DNA of 64,000 bases. It comes from Pseudoxanthomonas helianthi. Lineage in GTDB: Bacteria; Pseudomonadota; Gammaproteobacteria; Xanthomonadales; Xanthomonadaceae. A model generated the notes under the pieces. That model searched no databases. It saw nothing but the letters and a program-made list of their open reading frames with translations, and had not been told where the DNA came from. This document shows positions 18,036 to 26,861 of the stretch, piece after piece (position 1 is the first letter of the stretch; the number at the start of each line of letters is the position of its first letter). The stretch is from positions 608,923 to 672,922 of the forward strand of contig NZ_JAGKTC010000003.1 in assembly GCF_017939625.1 (NCBI RefSeq). The letters are read 5' to 3'. The position numbers were made by a program, and so were the translations under genes.

Positions 18036-18554
18036 TCAGGGAATGTCGGCGGCGTTGCGCTCTTCCTCGCTCCATCGCGAGTACGGGCGCGCGGCCAGGG
18101 CCAGATTGTAATAGCGCAGGCTGTCGGTCACCTGTTTACCGGCCCATGCGGGCAGTTCGAAGGCTTCGTCGGCCGAATCCAGCTCGATCTCGGCGACCAC
18201 CAGGCCGGCGTTTTCGCCAAGGAACTCGTCGACTTCCCACAGGTGGCCGGCGTGGTTCACGTAGTGGCGACGCTTGTCGATCAGCCCGCCGGTGCACAGC
18301 GCCAGCATGGCCCTTGCGTCGGCGACCGGGATCACGTAGTCGAACTCCTGCCGGGTGTGACCCAGTTCGCGCGACTTCAGGTTCAGGTGCGCCTCGTCGC
18401 CTTCGATCCGCACCCGCACCGAGGCGCGCTGCGCGCCGCTTTCGACCGCGTCGATGTCGTTCAGGTAGCCCTGCGCCATCGCCACGACCCTGTGCGCGGC
18501 TGCGCGCCATGCGTCGCCGGTGACCAGGAATTTTCTTTCTATTTCGATACCCAT
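18036..18554 (-). CDS. CYTH-domain phosphohydrolase (triphosphate tunnel family)
   Basis: A 172-residue single CYTH domain. The N-terminal signature EIERKFLV is intact and further alternating charged strands follow (SVRVRIEGDEAHLNLKSRE, EFDYVIPVADA, VAEIELDSADEAFELP), which line the metal-dependent triphosphate tunnel in this family. Members include inorganic triphosphatases and thiamine triphosphatases; the substrate here is not known. ATG 18554 puts EIERK at residues 3-7 as usual. It probably shares a transcript with nagZ-hpt-mtnP downstream. Confidence 0.88.
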   Translation of the reverse strand: MGIEIERKFLVTGDAWRAAAHRVVAMAQGYLNDIDAVESGAQRASVRVRIEGDEAHLNLKSRELGHTRQEFDYVIPVADARAMLALCTGGLIDKRRHYVNHAGHLWEVDEFLGENAGLVVAEIELDSADEAFELPAWAGKQVTDSLRYYNLALAARPYSRWSEEERNAADIP

Positions 18555-18593
18555 CACTTCGATCCCGAAAAGCCATTTGACACGAATTACGCG

Positions 18594-18640
18594 GATGACA
18601 CGGATAAAGCACTCTGGACTATTGCTTTATCCGTGTCATC
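18594..18640. repeat. Inverted repeat with 18-bp perfect arms (CGGAT-type element)
   Basis: Arms at 18594-18611 (GATGACACGGATAAAGCA) and 18623-18640 are perfect reverse complements around an 11-base loop. Flanking GCGGAT / ATCCGC copies extend the symmetry to about 18590-18655. A related element lies at 40288-40363. Both are in gaps between same-strand genes. The A+T-richer sequence stands out from its neighbourhood. Confidence 0.75.
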
Positions 18641-18668
18641 GACCCTGATCCGCGTCCAGTCCTCGCTT

Positions 18669-20009
18669 CTATTTCTCAAACAACGCGATGCTCTCGACGT
18701 GCGCGGTGTGCGGGAACATGTCCATCACCCCGGCCGCCTTCAGCCTGAAGCCCTGCTCGTTGACCAGGTAGCCGGCATCGCGCGCCAGCGAGCCGGGATG
18801 GCAGCTGACGTAGACGATGCGGCCGAATTGTTTCAGCGGCAGCTGCTGCAACACTTCGATCGCGCCCGAGCGCGGCGGGTCCAGCAGCAGCTTGTCGAAA
18901 CCGGCGCGCATCCACGGCGTGCCGCGCTGGTCCTGGGTCAGGTCGGCGGCGAAGAACTGCGCATTGCCCAGCCCGTTGCGCTGCGCATTGTCGCGCGCCC
19001 GCGCGACCAGGCCGGCCTCGCCTTCCACGCCTACCACCTCGCCCGCCAACCGCGCCAGCGGCAGGGTGAAATTGCCCAGCCCGCAGAACAGGTCCAGCAC
19101 GCGATCCTGCGCCTGCGGATCCAGCAGTTGGAACGCATGCGCGATCATCTTCTCGTTCAGCGCGGCATTCACCTGGATGAAATCCAGCGGACGGAACGCC
19201 AGCTCCACATTCCAGGCCGGCAAACCGAACGCCAGCTCCGGCGCGTCGGGCCACAAGGGATGCACGCTCTCGACGCCGCCGGGTTGCAGGAAGATCGCGA
19301 AGCGATGCTTCTTGCCGAATTCGACCAGGGCCGCCTTGTCCTTCTCGCCCAACGGCTGCAGATGGCGGAACACCAGGGCAACGCCGTCGAATTCACCCGT
19401 GGTGTCGCCTGCGATGAATTCGATCTGCGGTATGTCCGCGCGCACATCGAGGCCATCGACCAGCGTGGCCAGGTCGGCGACACGCTCGCCGATCTGCGGT
19501 ATCACCGTATGGCACACCGACAGGTCGGCGACGAAGCGCGGATCCTGCTCGCGGAAACCGACCAGGGTCTTCTGCTTCTTCTCGACGCGGCGGACCGAGA
19601 AGCGGCCCTTGCGCCGGTAGCCCCAACTGGCGCCGGTCAGCGGCGGCAGCACGGTCTCCGGCCTGACGTGGCCGATGCGTTCGAAATTCTCCAGCAGCAC
19701 GCGCTGCTTGGCGTCGATCTGTTTGTCTTCGGCCAGGTGCTGCAGCACGCAGCCGCCGCAGGTGCCGAAATGCGGGCAGCGCGGTTCGACCCGGTCCGGC
19801 GACGGCTGCAGCACTTCGAGGGTGCGGGCCTCGTCGAAGTGGCGGTTCTTGGCGGTCTGTTCGGCCAGCACGCGCTCACCGGCCAGCGCACCGGCGACGA
19901 ACACAGCCTTGCCGTCGCGGCGGGCGACGCCGCGGCCGTCATGGCTCAGGTCGGTGATTTCGGCTTCGAACGGGGTCTTGTCGATGCGGGGGGCGCGGGT
20001 TCTGGCCAC
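18669..20009 (-). CDS. rlmD: 23S rRNA (uracil-1939-C5)-methyltransferase
   Basis: A 446-residue SAM-dependent methyltransferase acting on U1939 of 23S rRNA. Order: TRAM domain at about 10-68, the iron-sulfur cluster region with Cys78, Cys84 and Cys87 plus Cys166 (PRCPHFGTCGGC and SVCHTVI), then the Rossmann-type methyltransferase domain with VLDLFCGLGNFTLPLA, DPPRSGA and the catalytic Cys in YVSCHPGSLARD. All key residues are present. It is divergent from the receiver-Hpt gene (71 bases between starts). Confidence 0.95.
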   Translation of the reverse strand: MARTRAPRIDKTPFEAEITDLSHDGRGVARRDGKAVFVAGALAGERVLAEQTAKNRHFDEARTLEVLQPSPDRVEPRCPHFGTCGGCVLQHLAEDKQIDAKQRVLLENFERIGHVRPETVLPPLTGASWGYRRKGRFSVRRVEKKQKTLVGFREQDPRFVADLSVCHTVIPQIGERVADLATLVDGLDVRADIPQIEFIAGDTTGEFDGVALVFRHLQPLGEKDKAALVEFGKKHRFAIFLQPGGVESVHPLWPDAPELAFGLPAWNVELAFRPLDFIQVNAALNEKMIAHAFQLLDPQAQDRVLDLFCGLGNFTLPLARLAGEVVGVEGEAGLVARARDNAQRNGLGNAQFFAADLTQDQRGTPWMRAGFDKLLLDPPRSGAIEVLQQLPLKQFGRIVYVSCHPGSLARDAGYLVNEQGFRLKAAGVMDMFPHTAHVESIALFEK

Positions 20010-20080
20010 GTGGCGGGGGCTGCGGGCGAAACAAGGCCGGCTATTGTCGCAGATGCGGCCGCGCGCCTTAAACTTCGGCC

Positions 20081-20800
20081 ATGAAGCCGCGCTTGCTGTT
20101 GGTGGAAGACGATCCGGTCAGCCTGGCCTTCCTGCGCGCCGCGCTGGAAGCGCTGCCGGCGACGGTCGAAACGGCGATGTCGATGGCCGAAGCGCAAGCC
20201 GCGGCACCGGACCACGATTTGTGGCTGATCGACGCCAACCTGCCCGATGGCAGCGGCGCCACCCTGCTGGCGCTGTTGCGCGCGAAATCGGCGGCGACAC
20301 CCGCACTTGCCCACACCGCCGACGATTCCCCCGCCTTGGCGCAGCGCTTGGGCGAAGTCGGCTTCGATGGCGTGGTGGTCAAGCCGGTGGCCGCCGTGGC
20401 GCTGCAGGCGAAAGTCCGTTCGCTCCTGGGTTTCTCCTCGCCCGCCCCGTCCCCGACGCCAGGGAACGACGGCGTTGCCGTTCTGCCGTTATGGGACGAC
20501 GACGCGGCAATGACGGCATTGAATGGCAATCGCAGCGCGGTCGAGCAACTCCGCACCCTGTTCCTCGCCGAGCTGCCGGGCCAGTGCGAACGCATCGCCG
20601 CCGCGCTGCGCTCCGGCGACACCGAGGCCGCGCGAGGCGAATTGCATCGACTGAAGGCCAGCAGCGGTTTCGTCGGTGCGGTGCGCTTGCAGGCAGCCGC
20701 AGGCAGGCTGAGCGAATCACCGAGCAACGCGGAACTGCTTGACGCATTCGAAGAAGCCACACGATCGACGATCCACTCCGTTTTGGGAGTGGTGGCGTAG
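20081..20800 (+). CDS. Stand-alone receiver plus histidine phosphotransfer protein
   Basis: A 239-residue cytosolic phosphorelay protein. Receiver domain at 1-120 with acidic pocket Glu9-Asp10-Asp11, phospho-acceptor Asp51 (LWLIDANLPDGSG), the conserved Thr (LAHTADD) and Lys (VVVKPV). Hpt domain at about 150-239 with phosphorylatable His189 (ELHRLKASSGFVGA). It has no kinase, DNA-binding or enzymatic output, so it should act as a relay between a hybrid kinase and another regulator. No partner is encoded in this window. The same two-domain order occurs at the end of hybrid kinases, so it may be a detached kinase tail (inference). Confidence 0.85.
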   Translation: MKPRLLLVEDDPVSLAFLRAALEALPATVETAMSMAEAQAAAPDHDLWLIDANLPDGSGATLLALLRAKSAATPALAHTADDSPALAQRLGEVGFDGVVVKPVAAVALQAKVRSLLGFSSPAPSPTPGNDGVAVLPLWDDDAAMTALNGNRSAVEQLRTLFLAELPGQCERIAAALRSGDTEAARGELHRLKASSGFVGAVRLQAAAGRLSESPSNAELLDAFEEATRSTIHSVLGVVA

Positions 20801-20869
20801 CCACCGGTAAGTCGCGAAGCCTTTCGGCGAGATCGTGGCGGCTTGTTCGCGACTCACGTCGCTCCCACG
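20785..20869. repeat. Degenerate REP-type repeat between convergent genes
   Basis: TAAGTCGCGA (20808-20817) pairs at nine of ten bases with TCGCGACTCA (20847-20856). The intervening and flanking bases (GAAGCCTTTCGGCGAGATCG, CACGTCGCTCCCAC) match the repeat at 493-571. The left outer arm is partly replaced by another small hairpin, GGTGGC-GTA-GCCACC at 20791-20805. It separates the convergent receiver-Hpt gene and recO. Confidence 0.65.
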
Positions 20870-20899
20870 ACGATGACGTATCGACGACGTGAACCAAGC

Positions 20900-21625
20900 C
20901 TACTTCTTCAAACGCCCCAACTCGCCGATCATCTCCCACGACTTCAACCCACGCGCGCCGAGGTGGTGCGACAGCACGCCGCGCATCGGCAGGCGCAGGC
21001 TGGCGAGGTCGTCGTGCTCGGGCGCCGCGTCGGTAGCCAATGCGAGCAAGGCCCGACCTGTTGCGGCACTGCTGCGCTCGTCATGCCCGCGATCGCTGAG
21101 CAAGCGCCGCGGCCCGTGCTCGGGGTCGAGCCGGTAACGCGCGGCCGGATCGATTTCGGCGCCGTCGCCGTCACGGCTGAAGTCGAAGCCGAAGCCCAGC
21201 GCCTCGAGCAGGTCGCGTTCGAAGCGGCGCAGGGTCCAGGCCAGCGCTCCGCCTTCGCGCAGGCGTTCGCGCGTGGCCGCGTAGGCCGAATACAGCTCCG
21301 GATGCGGATCGTGGCGCGGCGCCAGGCGCAGCACCAGCTCGTTGATGTAGAACCCGGCCAGGGCCGCGTCGCCGGTCAGCCTGGGCGCGGCATCCAGCGC
21401 CTCGGCCGCATTCAGTTGCGCCAGCTCGCCGCGCTGCACGGCGTCGAAACGAATGTGCTGCAGCGGCTGCAAGGCGGCGCGCAGCAGATGCTTCTTCGGC
21501 CCCTGCACTCCGCGCGCGACGATGCCGACGCGGCCGTGCTCCGCGCTCAACACCTCGACCAGCAGGCTGGTTTCGCGCCAGGCGCGCGCGTGCAGGACGA
21601 AGGCGGGTTCGGCGGCGATGCGCAT
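20900..21625 (-). CDS. recO: DNA repair protein RecO
   Basis: A 241-residue RecFOR-pathway protein that anneals SSB-coated single strands and helps load RecA. The N-terminal OB-fold (residues 5-80: [33 protein letters not shown]) and the helical C-terminal domain are recognisable, including [24 protein letters not shown], the most conserved family segment. The zinc-binding cysteines of some Gram-positive members are absent, as is usual in gammaproteobacteria. Normally it directly follows era; here a GFA-family gene sits between the two. Confidence 0.93.
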   Translation of the reverse strand: MRIAAEPAFVLHARAWRETSLLVEVLSAEHGRVGIVARGVQGPKKHLLRAALQPLQHIRFDAVQRGELAQLNAAEALDAAPRLTGDAALAGFYINELVLRLAPRHDPHPELYSAYAATRERLREGGALAWTLRRFERDLLEALGFGFDFSRDGDGAEIDPAARYRLDPEHGPRRLLSDRGHDERSSAATGRALLALATDAAPEHDDLASLRLPMRGVLSHHLGARGLKSWEMIGELGRLKK

Positions 21626-21629
21626 CGGC

Positions 21630-22025
21630 TCAGGGCATGCCCGCGCCCACGGTCGCCCGCACCGGGATGCCCGATGGATCGAAGTCCTCCAGGCAGAACA
21701 CGTTGATGCCGTAGTAATCGGGCGTGACCCGCTTGCGATGGAACGGGTAGATGCCGCAGGTCTTGCAGAAATAATGCCGGGCGGTATGCGTATGGAACCG
21801 GTATTCCGCCAGCGATTCCGCGCCCGACAGCAGGCGGAAATCGCTTTCGTGGACCTTCACCATCAAGGCGTTCTTGCGCCGGCAGATCGAACAGTCGCAG
21901 GTGGTGAGCTCGGGAAAATCGCTGATGATCTCGAAGCGCACCGCACCGCAATGGCAACTGCCGGCATGCGTCTTCCGCTCGCGCTTTCCCGAATCCCGCA
22001 TCGCCGCCGCTTCCGCCACGGTCAT
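21630..22025 (-). CDS. GFA-family zinc protein
   Basis: A 131-residue protein of the glutathione-dependent formaldehyde-activating enzyme (Gfa/CENP-V) fold. Cysteine motifs for two zinc sites are complete: [23 protein letters not shown] and [12 protein letters not shown]. The enzymatic function of most members, including this one, is unproven; the family name derives from one formaldehyde/glutathione adduct enzyme. ATG 22025 overlaps the era stop (ATGA) and recO starts 4 bases after its end, so it is an integral member of the operon although not part of the usual era-recO pair. Confidence 0.85.
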   Translation of the reverse strand: MTVAEAAAMRDSGKRERKTHAGSCHCGAVRFEIISDFPELTTCDCSICRRKNALMVKVHESDFRLLSGAESLAEYRFHTHTARHYFCKTCGIYPFHRKRVTPDYYGINVFCLEDFDPSGIPVRATVGAGMP

Positions 22026-22915
22026 TCGCCGTAGCCGAACGCCTTCAACGCCGCTTCGTCGTCCGACCAGCCCTCGCGCACGCGCACCCAGGTCTCGAGG
22101 AACACCTTGCGCCCGAACAGCCGCTCCATCTGCAGGCGCGCCTTGGCGCCGATTTCCTTCAAGCGCGTGCCGGCCTTGCCGATGACGATGGCCTTCTGCC
22201 CATCGCGCTCGACCCAGATCACTGCGCCGATGCGCAGCAGTTCGCCATCCTCGGCGAAACGCTCGATCTCCACCGTGGTCGCGTAAGGCAGTTCCGCGCC
22301 GAGCTGGCGCATCAGTTGCTCGCGCACCAGTTCGCCGGCGAGGAAACGCTCGCTGCGGTCGGTGATCTCGTCTTCGCCGAACATCGGCGGCGCTTCCGGC
22401 AGCGCCTTCAACAGGTCCTTGACCAGGGCTTCCAGGCCGTTGCGCTTCATCGCGGACACCGGATGGATCGCGGCGAAATTGCGACCTTCGCTGACCTGGG
22501 CCAGGAATGGCAGCAACGCGCCCTTGTCCTTCAGCCGGTCGACCTTGTTGACCGCCAGCACCACCGGGATGCCGGCGTCGGACAGCACGTTGTAGGCCAG
22601 CGTGTCCTCTTCGTCCCAACGCCCGGCCTCGACCACCAGCAGGCCGGCATCGACGCCTTCCAGCGCACCGCGCGCGGCGCGGTTCATCACCCGGTTCATC
22701 GCGGTCTTCTGCTGCTTGTGCAGGCCGGGCGTGTCGACCAGGGCGATCTGCCCTTCGGGGAACGTGGCGATGCCGAGCAGGCGGTGGCGCGTGGTCTGCG
22801 GGCGGTTGGAGACGATACTGATCTTGGCCCCGACCAGGGCGTTGGTCAGGGTCGACTTGCCGACGTTGGGACGGCCGATGACGGCGATGCTGCCGGCGCG
22901 GTGGGATGCGTTCAT
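22022..22915 (-). CDS. era: GTPase Era
   Basis: A 297-residue GTPase that binds the 3' end of 16S rRNA and supports 30S maturation at the membrane. G motifs are all present: G1 [10 protein letters not shown]2 with RPQTTRH, G3 DTPGLH, G4 NKVDR, G5 SAMKRNG. The C-terminal KH domain ([33 protein letters not shown]) is complete. It overlaps rnc by ATGA, the conserved rnc-era arrangement. Confidence 0.97.
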   Translation of the reverse strand: MNASHRAGSIAVIGRPNVGKSTLTNALVGAKISIVSNRPQTTRHRLLGIATFPEGQIALVDTPGLHKQQKTAMNRVMNRAARGALEGVDAGLLVVEAGRWDEEDTLAYNVLSDAGIPVVLAVNKVDRLKDKGALLPFLAQVSEGRNFAAIHPVSAMKRNGLEALVKDLLKALPEAPPMFGEDEITDRSERFLAGELVREQLMRQLGAELPYATTVEIERFAEDGELLRIGAVIWVERDGQKAIVIGKAGTRLKEIGAKARLQMERLFGRKVFLETWVRVREGWSDDEAALKAFGYGE

Positions 22916-23571
22916 TTCGATTGGCTCAACAATTCCATCATCGCCGCGGCGGCGGCCTGTTCGGCGTTGCGGCGCGAACTGCCCTCGCCTTCGGCCGACA
23001 GCGGCGGCTCGGGCGTGCTGCAGCGCACCTGGAACAGCTTGGCGTGTTCCTCGCCACTTTCGCCGACCAGATCGTACGACGGCAGCGGCTTCTGCCGGGC
23101 CTGCAGCCATTCCTGCAGGCGGGTCTTGGCGTCCTTCTCCGGCTTGCCGACCGGCAGCGCGGCCATCGACGCCTCGAACCACGGTAGCACCACGGCGCGA
23201 CAGGCTTCGAAGCCGGCATCGAGGTAGATCGCCGCGACCACCGCCTCCAGCGCGTCGGCCAGGATCGAATCGCGGCGATGCCCGCCGGATTTCATCTCGC
23301 CGGGACCGAGGGTCAGGCGTTCGCCCAATTGCAGCTCGCGTGCGATGGTGGCCAGCGCGGCTTCGCGCACCAGCTCGGCGCGGGCGCGGGTCAGCGCGCC
23401 TTCGTCGGCCTTGGGCCAGCGCTGGTACAGCGCCTCGGCGACCAGCAGGTTGACCACGCCGTCGCCGAGGAATTCCAGCCTTTCGTTGTGCGGCGCCCCG
23501 GCGCTGCGGTGGGTCAGCGCCTGCGCCAGCAACTCGGGGCGGGCGAAGCGATGTCGCAGCCGGTCTTCCAA
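22912..23571 (-). CDS. rnc: Ribonuclease III
   Basis: A 219-residue double-strand-specific endoribonuclease that processes rRNA precursors and regulatory duplexes. The nuclease domain (1-145) has the signature [12 protein letters not shown] with the catalytic acidic residues; the usual Ser after GD is Gly here. [15 protein letters not shown] supplies the second metal-binding acidic pair. The double-stranded-RNA-binding domain (150-219) ends with [14 protein letters not shown]. It lies between the DUF4845 gene (1-base gap) and era (4-base overlap). Confidence 0.96.
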   Translation of the reverse strand: MEDRLRHRFARPELLAQALTHRSAGAPHNERLEFLGDGVVNLLVAEALYQRWPKADEGALTRARAELVREAALATIARELQLGERLTLGPGEMKSGGHRRDSILADALEAVVAAIYLDAGFEACRAVVLPWFEASMAALPVGKPEKDAKTRLQEWLQARQKPLPSYDLVGESGEEHAKLFQVRCSTPEPPLSAEGEGSSRRNAEQAAAAAMMELLSQSK

Positions 23572-23572
23572 A

Positions 23573-23956
23573 TCAGTCCGCCACGCTCTTGCGCGCCAGC
23601 ATTTCGGTGCGGTTGAAGCGGCCGACCACGTCGATGTTGGCGATCATCGGCTTGCGCACTTCGTAGTTCACTTCCATCTTCCAGCCGCCGTCCTGGCGGG
23701 TCAGGGTGATGTTTTCCGGCTTGATGTTGTCGTCCGAATAGCTGATGTACAGCTTGCGGAAGAACAGGTCCTTGATCTTGCCCGGGTCCTGGTCGACGAT
23801 CCCCGGCTGGCTGGCCAGGTCCTTCATCGCCGCCTTGACCGAGAAGAACTCGGTGTACATCGGCACCAGCTTCATGCCGATGTAGGCGAAGACGCCGGCG
23901 ATGGCCAGGCAGATGATGAACCCCAGCAGGGTCATGCCCCTTTGCGCGCTTTTCAT
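23573..23956 (-). CDS. DUF4845 membrane protein
   Basis: A 127-residue protein with an N-terminal pilin-like hydrophobic segment ([20 protein letters not shown]) followed by a soluble domain facing the periplasm. The [13 protein letters not shown] start resembles a type IV pilin leader (G before MTLLGF), although the usual Glu5 is missing. Function is unknown; the gene sits between lepB and rnc in many gammaproteobacteria, as here. Start ATG 23956 is 26 bases after the lepB stop. Confidence 0.85.
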   Translation of the reverse strand: MKSAQRGMTLLGFIICLAIAGVFAYIGMKLVPMYTEFFSVKAAMKDLASQPGIVDQDPGKIKDLFFRKLYISYSDDNIKPENITLTRQDGGWKMEVNYEVRKPMIANIDVVGRFNRTEMLARKSVAD

Positions 23957-23982
23957 TGCCAATCCCCCAGGTTGCGGTGCGT

Positions 23983-24828
23983 TCAATTGATCTTGGTGCC
24001 GATCCGCGACGGATCGAAACCGTCCTTGCAGAACCAGTTGGAACAATTGAGCCAGATCAGGAAAGCCTTGCCGCGAAGTTCGGTCTCCGGCAGGAAACCC
24101 CAGAAACGGCCGTCCTCGCTATTATCCCGATTGTCGCCCATGACGAAATACTGCCCGGCCGGAACCACCCATTCGCCCGGCGGCAGCACCCGGTCCTGGC
24201 TTTCCAGCATCCAGTGGCTGCGGCCCGGCAGGCCCTCTTCCAGCAATTGCGCGCCCGGCACCCCGGATTTCGGGTCTTCGTAGGTCCCCAGCGGCTTGTA
24301 GGCCACGCGCTGGCCGTTGACCGACAGCGCGCTGCCGTCGAAGCCGATGCGGTCGCCCGGCAGGCCGATCACCCGCTTGATCCAGTTCTCGTTGTTGACC
24401 GGCTGCGGCATCGCGCAATCGCCGGTCTGGCTGCGCACTTCCTGCTCGCCGTTCCGGCACAGGTAGCCCGGATAGTGGAACACCACCACGTCGCCGCGCT
24501 TGGGCTCGCCGACCGGAATGAACTTCTGGTTGTTGATCGGCAGGCGCAGGCCGTAGGCGAACTTGTTCACCAGGATGAAGTCGCCGATGTGCAGGTTCGG
24601 GTACATCGATGCCGACGGGATCTTGTACGGCTCCGCGACGAAGCTGCGCAGCACCAGCACCAGGGCCAGCACCGGGAAGAACGCGCGCGAATAGTCGACC
24701 AGCACCGGTTCCTCATCGAGCAGCCCGCCGCGCGCCTTGCGGCGCCGCGCCAGGAACAGCTTGTCCAGCAGCCAGACCACGCCGGTGAACAGGGTGACCA
24801 CGACGAGGATTGTTTCGAACCAGACCAT
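23983..24828 (-). CDS. lepB: Signal peptidase I
   Basis: A 281-residue inner-membrane Ser/Lys protease removing signal peptides of exported proteins. Two membrane segments at about 3-21 and 48-63 precede the periplasmic catalytic domain. The nucleophile is Ser74 in KIPSASMYP and the general-base Lys is in NWIKRVIGLPGDRI. The later signature GQYFVMGDNRDNSEDGRFWG is intact. It is separated from lepA by 69 bases holding a GC-rich hairpin, otherwise it is the usual lepA-lepB pair. Confidence 0.96.
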   Translation of the reverse strand: MVWFETILVVVTLFTGVVWLLDKLFLARRRKARGGLLDEEPVLVDYSRAFFPVLALVLVLRSFVAEPYKIPSASMYPNLHIGDFILVNKFAYGLRLPINNQKFIPVGEPKRGDVVVFHYPGYLCRNGEQEVRSQTGDCAMPQPVNNENWIKRVIGLPGDRIGFDGSALSVNGQRVAYKPLGTYEDPKSGVPGAQLLEEGLPGRSHWMLESQDRVLPPGEWVVPAGQYFVMGDNRDNSEDGRFWGFLPETELRGKAFLIWLNCSNWFCKDGFDPSRIGTKIN

Positions 24829-24897
24829 CTAATGTTCCTTCGCAACGCGATTGGGAATTCGGGACCACGACCGGCTTGCGCCGGACCCGGTCCCAGC

Positions 24898-26706
24898 TTA
24901 CTTGCCGTCCACCTGCAGCACTGCCAGGAAGGCCTCCTGCGGGATTTCCACCCGGCCGACCTGCTTCATGCGCTTCTTGCCTTCCTTCTGCTTTTCCAAC
25001 AGCTTCTTCTTGCGGGTGATGTCGCCACCATAGCACTTGGCCAGCACGTTCTTGCGCATCGCCTTGACCGTGCTGCGGGCGATGATCTGCGCGCCGATCG
25101 CCGCCTGGATGGCCACGTCGAACATCTGCCGTGGAATCAGGTCCTTCATCTTCTCGCACAGTTCGCGGCCGCGGCGGTCGGCATGGCTGCGGTGCACGAT
25201 CAGCGACAGCGCGTCGACCTTGTCGCCGTTGATCAGGGTGTCCAGACGGACGAAGGGGCCGGCCTGGAAGCGCAGGAAGTGGTAGTCCAGCGAGGCGTAG
25301 CCGCGGCTGACCGATTTCAGCCGGTCGAAGAAGTCCAGCACCACTTCGGCCATCGGCAGTTCGTAGGCGATCTGCACCTGGCTGCCCATGTAGGTGATGC
25401 CGATCTGGCTGCCGCGCTTCTCTTCGCACAGGGTGATGATGCTGCCGATGTAGGCTTCCGGCGTCAGGATGTTGGCGCGGATGATCGGCTCGCGCACTTC
25501 CTCGATCAGGTTGGTCTGGGGCAGCTTGGCCGGGTTGTCCAGCGACACGACCGTGCCGTCGGTCTTCAGGACTTCGTACACCACCGTCGGCGCGGTGGTG
25601 ATCAGGTTGAGGTCGTACTCGCGCTCCAGGCGTTCCTGCACGATCTCCATGTGCAGCATGCCGAGGAAGCCGCAACGGAAGCCGAAACCCATGGCCTCGG
25701 AGCTTTCCGGCTCGAAGCGCAGCGCGGCATCGTTCAGGCGCAGCTTCTCCAGCGCCTCGCGCAGCGCCGGGTAGTCCTCGGCGTCGACCGGGAACAGGCC
25801 GGCGAACACGCGCGGCTGCATTTCCTGGAAGCCCGGCAGCGGGCCCGGGGCCGGATCGCCCGCCAGGGTTAGGGTGTCGCCGACCGGCGCGCCGTGCACG
25901 TCCTTGATGCTGGCGGTGACCCAGCCCACCTCGCCGGCGCCCAGCTTCGGCAGCACCTTGCGCTTGGGCGTGAAGACGCCAACGTTGTCGACCTGGTGGG
26001 TGCGACCGGTGCTCATCACGAGCAGCTTGTCGCCGGGCTTGATCTCGCCCTGCATCACCCGCACCAGCGAAACCACGCCGAGGTAGTTGTCGAACCACGA
26101 GTCGATGATCAGCGCCTGCAGCTTGGGGGTGTCGCGCGGCTTCGGCGGCGGGATGCGCTGGACGATGGCTTCCAGCACGTCGGGCACGTTCAGGCCAGTC
26201 TTGGCGCTGATCGCCACCGCATCGGTGGCATCGATGCCGATGACGGCCTCGATCTCGGCCTTGGCCCGGTCGATGTCGGCGGTGGGCAGGTCGATCTTGT
26301 TGAGGATCGGCACCACTTCCAGGCCCTGCTCCACCGCGGTGTAGCAGTTGGCGACCGACTGCGCCTCGACGCCCTGGGCGGCGTCGACCACCAGCAGCGC
26401 GCCTTCGCAGGCGGCCAGCGAGCGGCTGACTTCGTAGCTGAAGTCGACGTGACCGGGGGTGTCGATGAAGTTGAGCTGGTAGGTCTGGCCGTCCTTCGCC
26501 TTGTACGGCAGGGAGACGGACTGGGCCTTGATGGTGATGCCGCGCTCGCGCTCGATCGGGTTGGAGTCGAGCACCTGCGCTTCCATCTCGCGGGCCTCGA
26601 GGCCGCCGCAGAGCTGGATGATGCGGTCGGCCAGGGTCGATTTGCCGTGGTCGACGTGCGCGATGATGGAGAAATTGCGGATATTCCGCATCGAATCGGA
26701 AGACAT
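24898..26706 (-). CDS. lepA: Elongation factor 4 (LepA)
   Basis: A 602-residue ribosome-associated GTPase, normal family length. G1 [10 protein letters not shown]3 DTPGHVDF and G4 NKIDLP are intact in the first 190 residues. EF-G-like domains II, III and V follow. The LepA-specific C-terminal domain is seen from [19 protein letters not shown] through [20 protein letters not shown]. LepA affects late 30S assembly and elongation under stress. REP-type sequence separates it from the mucD gene upstream. Confidence 0.97.
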   Translation of the reverse strand: MSSDSMRNIRNFSIIAHVDHGKSTLADRIIQLCGGLEAREMEAQVLDSNPIERERGITIKAQSVSLPYKAKDGQTYQLNFIDTPGHVDFSYEVSRSLAACEGALLVVDAAQGVEAQSVANCYTAVEQGLEVVPILNKIDLPTADIDRAKAEIEAVIGIDATDAVAISAKTGLNVPDVLEAIVQRIPPPKPRDTPKLQALIIDSWFDNYLGVVSLVRVMQGEIKPGDKLLVMSTGRTHQVDNVGVFTPKRKVLPKLGAGEVGWVTASIKDVHGAPVGDTLTLAGDPAPGPLPGFQEMQPRVFAGLFPVDAEDYPALREALEKLRLNDAALRFEPESSEAMGFGFRCGFLGMLHMEIVQERLEREYDLNLITTAPTVVYEVLKTDGTVVSLDNPAKLPQTNLIEEVREPIIRANILTPEAYIGSIITLCEEKRGSQIGITYMGSQVQIAYELPMAEVVLDFFDRLKSVSRGYASLDYHFLRFQAGPFVRLDTLINGDKVDALSLIVHRSHADRRGRELCEKMKDLIPRQMFDVAIQAAIGAQIIARSTVKAMRKNVLAKCYGGDITRKKKLLEKQKEGKKRMKQVGRVEIPQEAFLAVLQVDGK

Positions 26707-26777
26707 GTGGGGCGGCGGCTCGGGCCGTCGTCGGGGGAACGGGACATTATCGCATGCCAGGCCCCTCCCCCGTCGCG

Positions 26778-26851
26778 GCAGGAGCGGGCCCTGCCCGCGA
26801 TGCTCTTCCGCTTGGTCGCGAGAAAAGGCGTCGCGGCAGGCCCGCTCCTAC
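26778..26851. repeat. REP-type inverted repeat, GTAGGAGCGGGC family
   Basis: The right arm at 26831-26851 reads, on the minus strand, GTAGGAGCGGGCCTGCCGCG and begins with the GTAG tetranucleotide typical of REPs. The left arm at 26778-26800 is GCAGGAGCGGGCCCTGCCCG with CGA, one substitution and two insertions away. The loop between arms contains TCGCGAGAAAAGGCG. It occupies the gap between mucD and lepA. The half copy at 457-475 belongs to the same family. Confidence 0.7.
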
Positions 26852-26861
26852 GGTATCCGAC

